From NCBI GenBank assembly GCA_002633005.1, contig NMRA01000088.1, positions 567,074 through 631,073 on the forward strand: 64,000 bases of DNA, given 5' to 3'. Every line of letters begins with the position of its first letter. Positions within the stretch are counted from its first letter, which is position 1. Shown here one piece after another: positions 13,854-25,676 of this stretch. Under the pieces are notes generated by a model. It did not search any database and was not told where the DNA came from. It saw nothing but the letters and a program-made list of their open reading frames with translations. Origin of the DNA: Phoronis australis. Lineage: Eukaryota > Phoronida > Phoronidae. A program made the position numbers and the translations under genes.

Positions 13854-14014
13854 CAGGGGCGGATCCATTATTTTGAGTTAGGTGGGAGGGGGGCAGAGCA
13901 GAGTATTGGTCAGAATTTTGCCCGTCAGACATTCGCACCCCCGAACACTTAAATGAAATCTGGGAGAATTTTAAGGGGGCATGGTCCTCTTGGCCCCCTC
14001 TAAATCTGCCACTG
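13854..14014 (+). mobile_element. CAGGGGCGGAT-family MITE with 5-bp target duplication
   Basis: It runs from CAGGGGCGGATCCATTATTT to TAAATCTGCCACTG, 161 bp. GTGAT flanks both sides (13849-13853 and 14015-14019). Confidence 0.85.
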
Positions 14015-14802
14015 GTGATATTTGTAAGCAAAACGTACATGTATGATAAAGTAGGATCTGTTAGGCAAGTAGCAGGGTAGCGTAGGACAACAGCGGACCT
14101 CACCCCATGTCATAATCAAGGCTATAGAAAGGTACCAATTCAACAGACAAATTCAACTTCGCCAAACTCTGCCCCCCGTCCGGTCAACAATCCCCCCCTG
14201 GCCTCCTACAGGCCCTTCCCAACAGAGGCCGAACATAATTTTCTCTAAAGTTAACAAGCCATTGGCACCTTTCATTTCTTTTTTCAAGTGCTTTCAGTGA
14301 TGTTTTCTTGGAAGTTGCCTTGGTAACGAACTGTGTTTCAAAGGTTACTGGATGAAACGTACACCAACAAAATTTTATGCCATTAAGATTTAAACGTAAA
14401 TGTTGTTTTTAATGACTTAGACCAAAAACAATGTAACCGTGGTTACGCTTTCCGCTTCCTTTTCATAAAAAATCAGTTCACGCAAACTACATTACCTTTA
14501 CCAAAACGCAATCCCAAACGACGTCACTTGAGCATGACATCATTCTTATACAGACAGAACATACAGTGTAGTACAGAAATTTTCGTAAGGAATTTGATTT
14601 TCCAGGCCCCTGAAAACACTGAAAAAATAATCACGTTATGCTCACAAAGACATTTTTTATTTCTGATCAGATGTAGGATCAGAAACTAGTAATTTAGGCT
14701 AAAGAATTTTAAAGATTCTGTTGGTCTGTCTGCCACGAAGGACTTACGCAGATGCAGATTACTGTATACATCTTTCTCCGCAATAAAAAACGGGTTTCTC
14801 AG

Positions 14803-15752
14803 CATAGGCGGATTTGGGGGGGGCAGGGGGTCCGCCACCCCCCCCCCCCCGGCTGCCGCAAAAAAAATAAAACAGCAAGAGCGTAGGGAAGTGTTGAGTT
14901 TATTAATTAACCCCGGCAATTAAATTTATACGGCTGAAACAAGATTTAAATGTGTGCAGTTTTAATGGTTGGGGGGGGGCTCATATCCAATTTCAAATGT
15001 CAAATTCGGAACACGGCGCAATCGTAACGGAACTAGGGATAAGTATAGGCTCTCCCGCGATATCGACTCCGTTTCCGTCGTCTGCTCCACTGTGGAATGA
15101 AGAAAATTACTTCATTTTTTAAAGAAAATGGAATCTGAGTGATAGTGAAAAAACAGATGCTGCTGGTAAGATGTCGATTTTAATCGAAGCCTTAGTGAAT
15201 CACTCAGAAACTCATGATTCTCTCTTTGTCACACCTCAACTTAAGACGATTTCCAAAGCAATCGTGTCATTATTGCCAACACAAAAAACGGATTTGGTCT
15301 TTTGGGCAATTGAAGACTATTTTAAATACAACAAATTTGTTACGAACTGATTGCACAAAATATAAAACATGTTATAAGCATTACAAAAAGAAGGAGGTTT
15401 CGCGCGCAAACGCTGTAGACCATAAACAAGTAGGTCTCTTAGTATCAAATTGGGAGTTAAATCGTGGTGATACAGTGGTAAAGCACGCGCGTTCTGTCCG
15501 CTAGGTAGTGAGTTGAGTCTGTGGTACTTCCAGTTTTTCCTGGTTGACACCTTCTTCTTCTTCTTTTTTGCCTTTTTTCTTGGATAATACTTCGGAAATC
15601 AAGGAAAAGGCTTGATTTTTAGAGGAAAAAACATAAAAATTTCCTGGGCGGGAGGGGGGTTTCCCCCCATTCGGTGCTATGCGCATCTACAATTGTGCAA
15701 ATGTTTACAGACGAAAAAATTGGCCCCCCTTGTGATATTCTTGATCCGCCAC
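14803..15752 (+). mobile_element. 0.95-kb nonautonomous GGCGGAT-ended element, copy 1
   Basis: It begins CATAGGCGGATTTGGGG and ends CTTGATCCGCCAC. TTCTCAG occurs immediately outside both ends (14796-14802 and 15753-15759), a 5-7 bp target duplication. The 950-bp body matches 20341-21310 in reverse. There is no transposase. The ends resemble the short CAGTGGCGGAT MITEs, so the two families probably shared a transposase. It carries a tRNA-like segment. Confidence 0.85.
15456..15582 (+). ncRNA. tRNA-like Pol III cassette inside copy 1 (degenerate)
   Basis: GTGGTGATACAGTGGTAAAG resembles a tRNA D-arm with A box. GGTAGTGAGTTGAGTC (15504-15519) resembles a B box. T-runs follow at 15566-15580. The same three parts are better preserved in copy 2. 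It is probably a tRNA-derived SINE segment captured by the transposon, not a functional tRNA. Confidence 0.5.
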
Positions 15753-16104
15753 TTCTCAGTTTGTGAATGGCTGATGCTGCGTTTTACTGCGCCCTCAACT
15801 GCCTCACTCCATAACTTCGAATAAGAACAACTTTATTCAGTTGAAAGTACTTAAGAATTATTTTTTCTCCTCAGCTTAGGTTCAACCGACTAAGATACTG
15901 TAAATAGACTGTGGTCTGTGAGGAAAAGGGAGTGTTTCTAAGAAAAAACTCCGGTGTGCGAGAAAAGACATTCATATTACGAGAAATAAAATGCATCAAC
16001 CATAAAAGCACCCTGTTAATGAAAACGTCCATCAGGGAGTAAGTATTGACAAGCAATCTCAGTATCGTGTTTCAGAGAATTGCTTCATAATTCAGGCTAC
16101 CTGA

Positions 16105-16385
16105 ATAACGCACTCATGAACACGACTCGCAGACCAGTAAACCCAACTTACTGGCTCACAAACACGTTCTCGGTCTCGCAAAACACGGCTTACGGACCCC
16201 AAAACACAGCTCCTTGACTCACATGACTATAAGAACCACCTGCATGATTCCACGGTGAGTCCGTGAGCCGTTTTTGCGGTTCAGAAGTCGTGTTTTGTGG
16301 GTACGCGGTGGTGTTCGTGAGTTTACGGGATCGTAGGTCTTTTTAATGAGTTCATAAGCCATGTTGTCCGAGTAACATGTTGGAT
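16105..16385. repeat. Two opposed arrays of a 21-bp minisatellite
   Basis: In the left array the word AACAC or AACCC recurs at 16119, 16140, 16161, 16182 and 16203, exactly 21 bp apart. In the right array its complement GTGTT recurs at 16290 and 16311 with weaker copies at about 16270 and 16333. The unit resembles CTCACAAAACACGGCTTACGG. The arrays point toward each other around 16245. Confidence 0.75.
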
Positions 16386-19355
16386 TCATCAGGAACCCGT
16401 CGCAATATGTCCTCAAACATCTTCATTAGTTTCTAATCATGGTGCCTCCTAGCCTCATTCCGGCCGCCAAGCACGCAGTCGGTTTCATGCAATTTTTAAA
16501 ATCATTACTTGTTATACTGTCATTTATCCGAAAATTTCCGTTTCCTTATTTGGAAATTCCTAAGTTGACTAGCCTGCTGCGTTGTTCTGTATGATATATG
16601 TCAGTGTTGCACATTCAGTACACCAACGTAGCATACGGGGAGTGCGGTACTGTAAGGGTGCCGCCATTAACAAACGGCATCAATGAGGTGTTAAAATTAA
16701 TGGTCAGTTATTTTGATGTAATAATCACTGTATATTAGGAACACCCCAGTGTTTAAGTAGCCCCAAATTCACTCGGGTATTTTCGTAGCCTCAATATTCT
16801 CTATGAGGTGAACGTTATCTACTCATACAGAATGGTGAATGTTGACCGAGACCATTTTGTACCGCTGACGTCACACGCATGGCGGTGCCCCTAGTGGAGG
16901 TCATGAGAATTCATGAACCGAGTTCATGAACCAGGAAGTGAAAGCCAGGCAACAGAGTCTAGCTGACAAGCGAACTGATTTGTATTGTAGGACGTTGAGT
17001 CATTGTTTTTTTTTAGAAAGATAATGTCCGAAAAGGAACGATATGTAATATCAGCTCCACATATATAATTGTAATTCTAATATACGTCACGATTACCAGT
17101 CATCAGTCAGGAGATGTCAAGCGGTGGCTATCTGACCTGAACCCGCATATACACTACGACCGGAATGTTTTCGAGAAACTTTTTTAAATAGTTGCGTATA
17201 TGCCAGTGACGCACAGAATACTACTTACTATATCAAGTTCTAAGCTTTTTCGCACCAATTAATCAAAACATTTGATGTCAAATAAGAAAATCAGGCAAGA
17301 ATAGCCTACTAAAAAAGCGCTGTAGGATTTGGAAAAAATGTGAACATGGCTGTGTATTTGTAATTCATAAAAAACTTTCTTTGAAATAATATTTTGACTA
17401 ATCTTGATATTTTGTATTGAAACGGATGATAATCAGAATATTACGATCAGGCTTTGAACTCACTTCACAAGAGTAGGTCAATTAGGATACTTGTGCCCAG
17501 TTTGTTTACACAACTGTAACTCGACCCAGGGTGATGGAACTATTTTGTGGACATGAAGGCGTAGCTTTGCCAAGAAAGTGAGTCGATTTTGACCAAAAAC
17601 ATACCGTGGTGGTCGACATAAGCTAATTTATGATTAATTTTCAAAATTAAAGAGAAACGATTGAAATTACCGAATCGGCTCAGATGCATTCCTGCCGTAA
17701 ATCAAACGGGAAGCTGAAACGTAATCACAACTGCTGCATACTTGTAATGTGTCCATCTACAGTATTACGTGAGTACATGTATTACTTGGGTGCAGAACCA
17801 GTGTCGTCACACTCGGGGCAGACCCATAGATGCTCGGCTTTCCACGTCATCAAGTCAGACAAGGTCCTTTGACTAACCACTCCAACCAACTGCTGATTGC
17901 TCATTCGTCTTGCCGGCCATGCAACCGACTATCAGCACCACAGCCTCTCTCATATCCAAACAGCTGCATTCTGTCAATTGCATCTCCATTGAAAGATGAC
18001 ATTGCACAATACAAAAACGAACATTCACTTACTGTCGTTTGTCCAACTGTACAGCAATGTGTCACGAAAAACGAAATAATGATCTATTTTAAATTCTTTA
18101 CAAATTGGCCTCAACAAATTGAATTATTTTCACGCGGGCCCTCTATCGGTTGATGGAAAAGCGTTTTATGATGAATAACAATCAAACTTGAGCTTCCATG
18201 GAATCGACAATAAATCTAAATTGAACGTTCAGCACAAAAACGACGGTCTGCAGGGGCGGATGCAGGATTTTGAGTTCGGGAGGGGGGCAGAACAGAGTAT
18301 TAGGCAGGATTTTGCCCGTCAGACATTCGCGTCCCCGAACTGGCAATGTAATCTAGGAGCATTTTGGGGGGACGGGATGGTCCCCTTGGCCCCCTCTAAA
18401 TCCTCCACTGGTCTCTACTGTAGCTTTTCTACTGGCTGAAAAGAATGTACCCTTATTCTGGCCTCCACCGAGCAGTCGGCTTCGTGTAAACCGACACTAC
18501 AGTCCGTTTACTGGCTGTTGTCTCCCTTCTTTGCAAGTCACTTGAGTTGACTAGACTGACAAGTGTCGCGACTTTCGCATTCTTGAAAATGTTATAAGGA
18601 ATACATAAAACACGTGTTTGTCATTATTATGTAGATAATGAACTATCCTAAGGATTCTATGAGGAGCACAACAAGAAGAAGAGTGTAGGATAAGGTTTGC
18701 TTCACCGCTGCGCATGTACGCATGTACATGTACTGGGAATTGTTGACACCATCGGAGTATATGTGACGAGTGAACTTATAGGGGCATTGTCCTTGCCGGG
18801 CGGACATCAACGTGTAATTAAATGTAAACACTTCTACTGAATACCCTCGGAGCCGTCTTATCGCTGCCAGGAACTAGTGCATACACTGTATGTAGCTGAA
18901 TTGCTGTCGGCTGATCACACGATTTCCCCTCCAAAGATAAATTAAATGGAAAATAAATCTGAAACTAAACGAGGTGTTCCATATCATCTGAAGCGTACGA
19001 AAGTAGAATATTTATGAAAATAAAACAACAATAATGGACCAACTGAATTTTTCTGATATAATCACATCCTTTCCAACCGAAACAGACATAACATAGAACC
19101 GAAAACGGTATGACAAATGACATATGATATGTGGCGTAATGACAGTGTTAGGCTGCTGTGGGAAAAACGAAAAGGAAGATATTATTTAAGAAGTCTTTAG
19201 GTTTAATCAATTGCGTTCAAGTGCGTTAAGTTTATCTTTCCAAAATTGTTCTCTTTTGAGCCTGTGAGGGTATTGGGGTAGTGGAGTTTTTCTATTATTT
19301 GTACAGAAAGATCTTGTAGATTACGTTTTTTTGGAATTGATGATTACCTATTGTG
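16386..19355. other. Non-coding sequence around the 18251 MITE
   Basis: Open frames at 17684-18153 show no domain. I see no exon with paired splice sites and no other repeat partner. Confidence 0.45.
18251..18410 (+). mobile_element. CAGGGGCGGAT-family MITE
   Basis: It runs from CAGGGGCGGATGCAGGATTT to TAAATCCTCCACTG, 160 bp, with near-duplicate flanks GTCTG and GTCTC. Confidence 0.85.
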
Positions 19356-19565
19356 TCAGATGTTCTTATGAACTATGTTAAATCTTTGATTGCGAAACTG
19401 AATTTGGAAATTATATCGAGTTTGTCCTACGTATTTAAAGGAACATTTCTTACGGGTTATCAGGTAAATAATATTAGTGGTGGTGCAGTCAGAACAATAC
19501 TTGATTTCGAAATTTTCATTGGTTTGAAATGACTGGAAGAAAGTATTGTCGATAAAATCTTCCAC
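19356..19565 (-). pseudogene. Penelope-like element remnant, GIY-YIG endonuclease end
   Basis: The minus-strand frame reads FEIKYCSDCTTTNIIYLITR, then KKCSFKYVGQTRYNFQIQF and RNQRF. The spacing C-x2-C, N-(I/V)-IYLI-x(3)-KC-x(3)-YVGQT-x(5)-Q-x(2)-R fits the GIY-YIG endonuclease domain at the C-terminus of Penelope-like retroelement proteins. In that family the Ile-Tyr and Tyr-Val-Gly form the GIY-YIG core. Only about 70 codons stay open. The upstream coding region (19566-19745) is recognisable by similarity to a second copy near 30.2 kb but carries stops. No reverse transcriptase remains, so this is a 5'-truncated relic. Confidence 0.65.
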
Positions 19566-19745
19566 TACTCGCTAGAAACATTCACGCAGGTGGTCGGCAT
19601 CAGAAGGTTATGTCCACATTTCACCCTGAACTTCACCGTGTTCACACTACGCTGTCCTGTGAACAGGATGTAGTTTAGTTCATTGCAAGTGTAGGGGTGA
19701 TCACATTATATTCAGCAAAGGTTGTATAAGGATCTTTACGGCGTT
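19566..19745 (-). repeat. Dispersed repeat shared with 30181-30350, upstream part of the Penelope-like relic
   Basis: It matches 30181-30350 in the same orientation. Shared words include the GGTGATCACAT region and the TTTAGTTTATTG/TTTAGTTCATTG region. Translated on the minus strand both give DHP-x-(S/T)-x-N-(K/E)-LN-x-(M/I)-LF, then EHGEV-x-GE, so the two copies descend from a coding sequence. This copy contains stops. Confidence 0.6.
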
Positions 19746-20340
19746 CGCCATTTCGCAAAAAAAAATCGTTCCAGGGAAGGGGTTCGACACAGTCTCCGTA
19801 ATAATGCAGGCCAACATCAAATTTGTCTTGTCAAAGGAACACAACATGAGAATATCGTTTACTACGCATAGAACGTTAGAGTCAATATAAAATTTGAATT
19901 GAACGTTGTGACTAACGCATTATTAGTATTCGAAATTGGACATTTATCTGTTGGCTTCCTTGTTATGAAGACCTTATCGACATGTCTGTGTATTAAGATA
20001 AATACCTAAAAAAACTCATAGATTTTAACCCAGTAAAAGTGGATTTTTGCATTTTAACATTTTGTCATTAATTGGGTCATGTGACCGTGTTTTTTGGTAA
20101 AATTTAGCAAAATAACGGTATCAACACCAACATAACCAAATCTCATTTTATGTAAATCTTCAAGATGAAATCTCAAAACAAGGCTGCCACAGTTTTCTAA
20201 ATTATCGTTTCGTTTCCGTTTATTCAAATTTTGATTTATTTTTCTTGAAAGTCCTTACGTTTAACAGCCCCTCGTGCAAACAGATGAGCATTCGAAAACA
20301 ATTCCTAACAGCTTATTGGAGAATGGGCACGGTGTATGTA

Positions 20341-21310
20341 CATTGGCGGATCTAGGATATCACAAGGGGGGCCCAACATTTTGTCCGGCTGTAAGCATTT
20401 GCGCTAACTGAACCACGATTGTAGATGCGCATAGCACCGAATGGGGGGAGGTCGGAGGGGGGTTTGCCTCCCTCCCGCCCAGGAATTTTTTCTGTTTTTA
20501 CCTCTAAAAATCAAGCATTTTGCTTGACTCCTGAAGTATTATCCAAGAAAAAAGGCAAAGAAAAGAAAAAAAAGAGACAGTGTCAAACACGCAGGTCTCA
20601 AAGACTCGAACTCACGACCTCGAGATTAGTGCATGAGCACGTTGCCACTGCGCCACCACGATTTAACTACTAGTCTTATGCTAAAAGACCTACTTGTTTA
20701 TGGTCCACAGCGTTTACGCGCGAAACCTACTTCTTTTGTAATGCTTATTACACGTTTTATGTTTTCTGCCATCGATTCTTAACAAATTTGTCGTATTTAA
20801 AATAGTCTTCAAATGCCAAAAAGACCAAATCCGTTTTCCGTGTTGGCAATAATGACATGATTGCTTTGCGGGGAAATCGTCTTAAGATAAGGTTTGGCGA
20901 AGAGAGTATTGCGAGTTTCTGAGTGATTCACTAAGGCTTCGATTAAAATTCACATCTTACCAGCAGCTTCTGTTTTTTCATCGTCACTCAGGTTCCATTT
21001 TCTTTAAAAAATGAAGTAAATTTCCTTCATTTTACAGTGGAGCAGACGACGGAAACGGAGTCGTAGTACGCAGCGCCACTGCCGGTCGCCTGGGATATCG
21101 CGGGAGAGCCTATACTTAGTCATAGTTCCGTTACGAATGCGTCGTGTTCCGAATTTGACACTTGAAATTGGATTTGAGCCCCCCCTCAACACTAAAACTG
21201 CACACATTTAAATCTTTTTTCATCCGTATAATTTTAATTACCGGGGTTAATTAATAAACTCAACATTTCCCTGCGCTCTTACTGTTTTATTTTTTTTGCG
21301 GCAGCCTATG
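20341..21310 (-). mobile_element. 0.95-kb nonautonomous GGCGGAT-ended element, copy 2
   Basis: It is the reverse-complement copy of 14803-15752. The left edge CATTGGCGGATCTAGG matches the right end of copy 1. The right edge GCGGCAGCCTATG keeps the terminal TATG but has lost about 50 bp of GC-rich subterminal sequence. ATGTA flanks both sides (20336-20340, 21311-21315). It is inserted in an older repeat whose uninterrupted form lies at 36160-36670. Confidence 0.85.
20545..20662 (-). ncRNA. tRNA-like Pol III cassette inside copy 2
   Basis: On the minus strand TGGCGCAGTGG (20645-20655) fits the A box, and GGTCGTGAGTTCGAGTC (20603-20619) fits the B box. A run of eight T follows about 40 bp downstream. 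Box spacing is shorter than in a normal tRNA, and I could not fold a full cloverleaf, so a tRNA-derived SINE head or tRNA pseudogene is likelier than a tRNA. Confidence 0.55.
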
Positions 21311-21430
21311 ATGTAGCAGACCATCTGAAAGTTTCATAGCGTATAAATTTAATCAGCCGTCTCTGAGATACGATATTCCGAAATTGGCCAAATCTGGAAT
21401 TCTTCTACAGTTCCGCATAACCTTAAAGCG

Positions 21431-22944
21431 GGTTATAATAATATAATTTGGCAGTGATAACATATGTTTTTGTTGGTTTTATAAACCCATAACATATGCC
21501 CATACAGCAAATAGGCCTGAACAGTAGATTTATAATACACAGTTTTTCACCAGACTAACATGATCGCTTTATGGAAATCGGTAACAATTATCGATTTAAA
21601 GATGCTATGTCTCATTAAATTGTGAATATGCAAATGTGGTACTAGCTTACAAATAACCCGGGTCTCCCGGTGATTCGGAAACCATCCGAGAACCTTTTAC
21701 AACTACAATCTCGCGAAAGTCTCGTTTTGCGAGACTTTTTATGTAAATGAGAATGGTATTATGTCATCGTTACCCTAATAAAAACAAGGAACAATTTTTT
21801 TATTTGTTAATTTCACTATCAAATAACGATTGCTTAATAGTTGTAACTACTAGAGTTTTCTTTTGGTTCACACTTCTATTAATTGTATCAGTTTTGGTGT
21901 TTTCTTTGAAACAGCATTTTATTTACAAATCGTTTATTTGCTTGTGTGTTCAATGTGGGTATGCGCAGCCACAACTTCTTATTCTACATGCAAATTCTAC
22001 GCGTGGGAACCGAAAAAGCACATTTTATGCACAGAAAGCACTCCTTGACGTCAATAATCACGTGATTCTACAGCTGACGTCTACATCAAATTTGAACACC
22101 GACGGTAGGAAAATTTGTAAAAAAACACTGCAAAACTTCCTATGGCACGCTGAGAGGTTGAGAAATTGCGCGTGGAAGATTCCACATTTAATGTCGTGCT
22201 GGATAAGTTCAAATCAGACCTAAATGCACCTGTTTCTTCCAGTCCCCAGTAAATTGAAGTCTCGCAAACTATCGCGACGAATTGTCACATATTTTTTCGA
22301 ATCGCATGGTTTCACGCTTTCGACCTTATCTAAAATGATTAAAACACCCAGTCACCCTTCCCTGCACGTGATTAGTGCATGCAGGTTCGTCAGGGCACTT
22401 CCTTAGAACCCCCGCCATCGAGGTACACCAGTACCCCCTGCTCATTAGTCTAAAAACGTGATATGTTATGTCCACAAAACTAATGCGCGCCATTAAAATT
22501 ACGGCAATAACCGTTTGAATGGTATAATGGTATGTTTAAACTTTTAATGAACGTAAAATTCAACTGAGATCATGGCTATTCAGTCACTTGAGTCTTTACA
22601 AAAGCTTAGTCAGTTCTATGAAAATCGTCACATTCTGTCAAACAAATTAAATATGGCGTAAATGTGCACGAGTGTCGCACGATTTCTTCACACTATGGGC
22701 AAAAAGGTCCGCCTCACAGAAACAAAAATTCCGAAAATAATAGAAAATGATACATAATTCCACTAAAAAGGCAAGAACTATCAAAATTCGGCAAATGCAT
22801 AATTTACAGCTCTGAACGTACCCCGTGAATCTTAATAAAAGGTTCACATTCTCAAAAATTCCAGCCGCTCAAATTTTAGGCTGAGTGCGAGCATGATTTA
22901 CATGTGGCCTCGGCTCCTGGGCCGAATGTCCGATACTGCGCCCT
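21431..22944. other. Non-coding AT-rich sequence
   Basis: The 158-codon frame at 21747-22223 has a hydrophobic middle but low-complexity codon use and no recognisable family. I treat it as chance. Confidence 0.45.
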
Positions 22945-25676
22945 CCTGTGGCTGGATGCATGAAACAGTCCCAATAGGGACTTGGTTATGTTCCCTAAGT
23001 TTTCAGCGTATTTGTACACTTTGTTTACTCACTATCATGTTTTCCATCACATTGTCTTTACATGTTTTGTGAGCTCCTACTTTGTAGTTATGTATCTGAA
23101 AACCAAGACCTTATTTCAATGAGAGCTGCATTGGTGCAAGTTGGTAAATGACGATTATTTGATTGTGCGTAACGCCGGACAGGGTGAGTGGCAGTCAATA
23201 TACAAAAACGGTCAGACTGGGCGTTCGTTAGCGGCATAAGTTACACGTTGAATTGACTTGTGGCCGCCCGCACGTTGACAGTTCAAACTCATTGTTCTAG
23301 ATTATTACGACCGTGTTCAATCACGAGACCCGCAGGGAATTGATCAATGATTTTTCTTCGCAGGCGTGAGGTATAGTCGGTTAAAACAAAAATACCGTTC
23401 ACTTAAAAATGTGCGCACAATTATTTGCAAACATAATTGAATTGAGAAGAGAATCCAGTTATTCGTTTATCGATTTGACCATCGGCGTAATATTTACACA
23501 TTTTTCAAACAGCTTGATAACACGGTACGTTCTCTGAATCTCATCTCCATAGCAAATGAAGTGAGGCAAAAATTGTTACGTACCTATATTTCACTGCGTT
23601 GATTTTGAAAAAAAGTTCAAATTTAAATCTTAAATAGTTTTCCAAAAGTATCCTCGTAACTTTGCATACCAAGGAGACATTCAGAAAAGACAATTTAATA
23701 AGTTCTTGATGACGTACGCGTGTTGTCGGAGTGAAAGAGAAATTTAACCAACTGAAACCCATTTGAATAGGCCTACGCTTGTTATACCCAATTCTAAAGA
23801 ATTCGAACGGGAGTAGAGTTCAGTTATTCAAGGACCTTGCTAAAAAGCAAGACTTCCTGTCAACTGTCACATAAGTTAAGATTACCCGCATTACTTTATA
23901 CCTTTTGGAATCCCAATATTTTTGTTTTGTTAAAAATACAAAATGTCATAAAAAATGTTCCTCTGGTCAACTACATAGAAATTCAAATACAAGACCGTTC
24001 ACACGCAAAATCAACCTCTTGAAAATGAGTAGAGTTATTTAAATAACAAATGCATACAGGTATGAAATGTATTTCAATGTTTCATTTGACCCACAAAATG
24101 TTGCAATAAAGGGTTTTGAATGGTTTTCATACCTACTGGACATACTGATCAACAGAAAAATTCAAACAAATGGGATTGCTGGAAATTTCCAAGTTGGCCA
24201 CTGCGAACGTTCCGAAATCACTAAAACAGATAGAATTTCTTCAATAATTATGAGAGAAACATAATTTTAGTACACAGGTCAAGGTTTTAAAGGGTAAACA
24301 ACCCTCTGCTATCTGCTATGACCAGTATTTGACACAAAATTTAAGATGACGCTGTACCGTCGTTATTTGAAACAAAACCCATGACTAGTCTTCCTGCAAG
24401 GAGATCACTTGCTGAGTCCTATATCGCTCGTTTCTTACTCTCAGTTTTGCTTATTTCAAACCTTTGTTACATAAGTGTGGGTGATTTTGTAGTGCGTTTC
24501 ATAACTTGAGAGTTACATAGGGCACAAAATAAAGTCTGGGAACTTTCCTCTTTATCTTGTGTTGCCAACAAACACGGATTATTAATTAAACTAATTAGGT
24601 TACAGATTAATGTCGAGGACTTACAAGGTCTGCCTTGTATCCCGTTGGCACCATAGCGTCTAGATGTTTTGGGAAACACATATCTATTTTTAAAAGTAGT
24701 GTTATATCGTTTATAGGGATTTTTGCACGAGTCGTAACAACACGTGCAACGCAATTATTAATATGCTCATAAGCAATTGAAATCGAAATTTCATTTTAGA
24801 AAAGGTTTGACCACCCAACAAGCCAAAATAGGAATTTCGGGATACCTCAAACATCACCTTATTCTGAATTTCATAAAGGAGCATATTTAGAGCAAGAATA
24901 ACTTGTATAGAAACTCTCAGGCGTCAATCTGTGTGACTTGTCGACGTTGTGCAGTGGCCGGTTTACAGGGGGGGAGGCAAGGGAGCCTGCTCTCCCCTAA
25001 AATTCTCCCAGATTCCATTTGGCAGTTTGGGGTTGCGAAAGTGTGACGGACGAAGTCCTGGCTAATCCTTTGCCCTGCCCCTCAACTCAAAATCCTGGAT
25101 CCGCCCCTGTCGTGGTATTTCCAAACTTCACACAAGAATAGTTGAAAGCGTATCATCAACCATGGGTGCATAGTACATGGACATGTCTCCGTGTCTACGG
25201 GTATATTTGGTTGAATACGCCGAATTCGCCAGGTCAAGCAGCAAAGGCATCCGCTGCACAAAGCAGACGCAAATAGAGACTAAGTTCCCTAAATCTACTG
25301 CTTATTTATGGCCTTGTTTTAATACTGATTGCCTTTTTATGCTGTTTGAGTCTCCTAATTAAGTCATTTTTTAACTTTGATAGAAATCACGAGTGATTTT
25401 CTACGCTGAATTCTCAGTATTATTGAAAACAAGTAAGGATTTGTTCACACAACACCCCTAATTTATGAACTAAGCCTCAAGCTATTTTGACTGTATTGAG
25501 GGCTCATTTTTGGTTATATTATTAGAAAATGTCATTAGTCAAAGAGGAGCTCATAATAAAGATAACATGATAGCAAAAGTACTACATCTGTGAGTAAAGA
25601 ACGAAGGAAATACGCAAAAGATTTTATGAAACTTAGTTGAGTCCCTATTTAGCACTGTTTCATGCAACCAGGTACT
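22945..25676. mobile_element. Possible 2.7-kb element bounded by inverted repeats, or two separate ends
   Basis: CTGGATGCATGAAACAGTCC begins near 22954. The complement of the right edge reads CTGGTTGCATGAAACAGTGC. Both continue with ATAGGGACT. The interior has no recognised transposase and contains the MITE at 24952. It could instead be two unrelated solo relics of the family seen at 55537. Confidence 0.35.
24952..25109 (-). mobile_element. CAGTGGCGGAT-family MITE
   Basis: It runs from CAGTGGCCGGTTTACAGG to AATCCTGGATCCGCCCCTG, in reverse orientation to the 13854 and 18251 copies. Flanks TTGTG and TCGTG differ at one base. Confidence 0.85.

Larger units (their letters stand above)
20010..21430 (+). 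repeat. Old dispersed repeat, split by 20341-21310
   Basis: 20010-20335 and 21316-21430 together are collinear with 36160-36670. Shared words include AATTGGGTCA, GTGACCGT, ACGGTATCAACA, AGCCCCTC and TCTCTGAGATACGATATTCCG/TTTCTGAGATATGATGTTCCG. The 0.95-kb element sits between the two parts. Confidence 0.7.

Noticed and set aside
16105-16385. Direct repeats at regular spacing considered as a CRISPR array
   Set aside because: Units are contiguous and degenerate with no spacers, and the context is eukaryotic.
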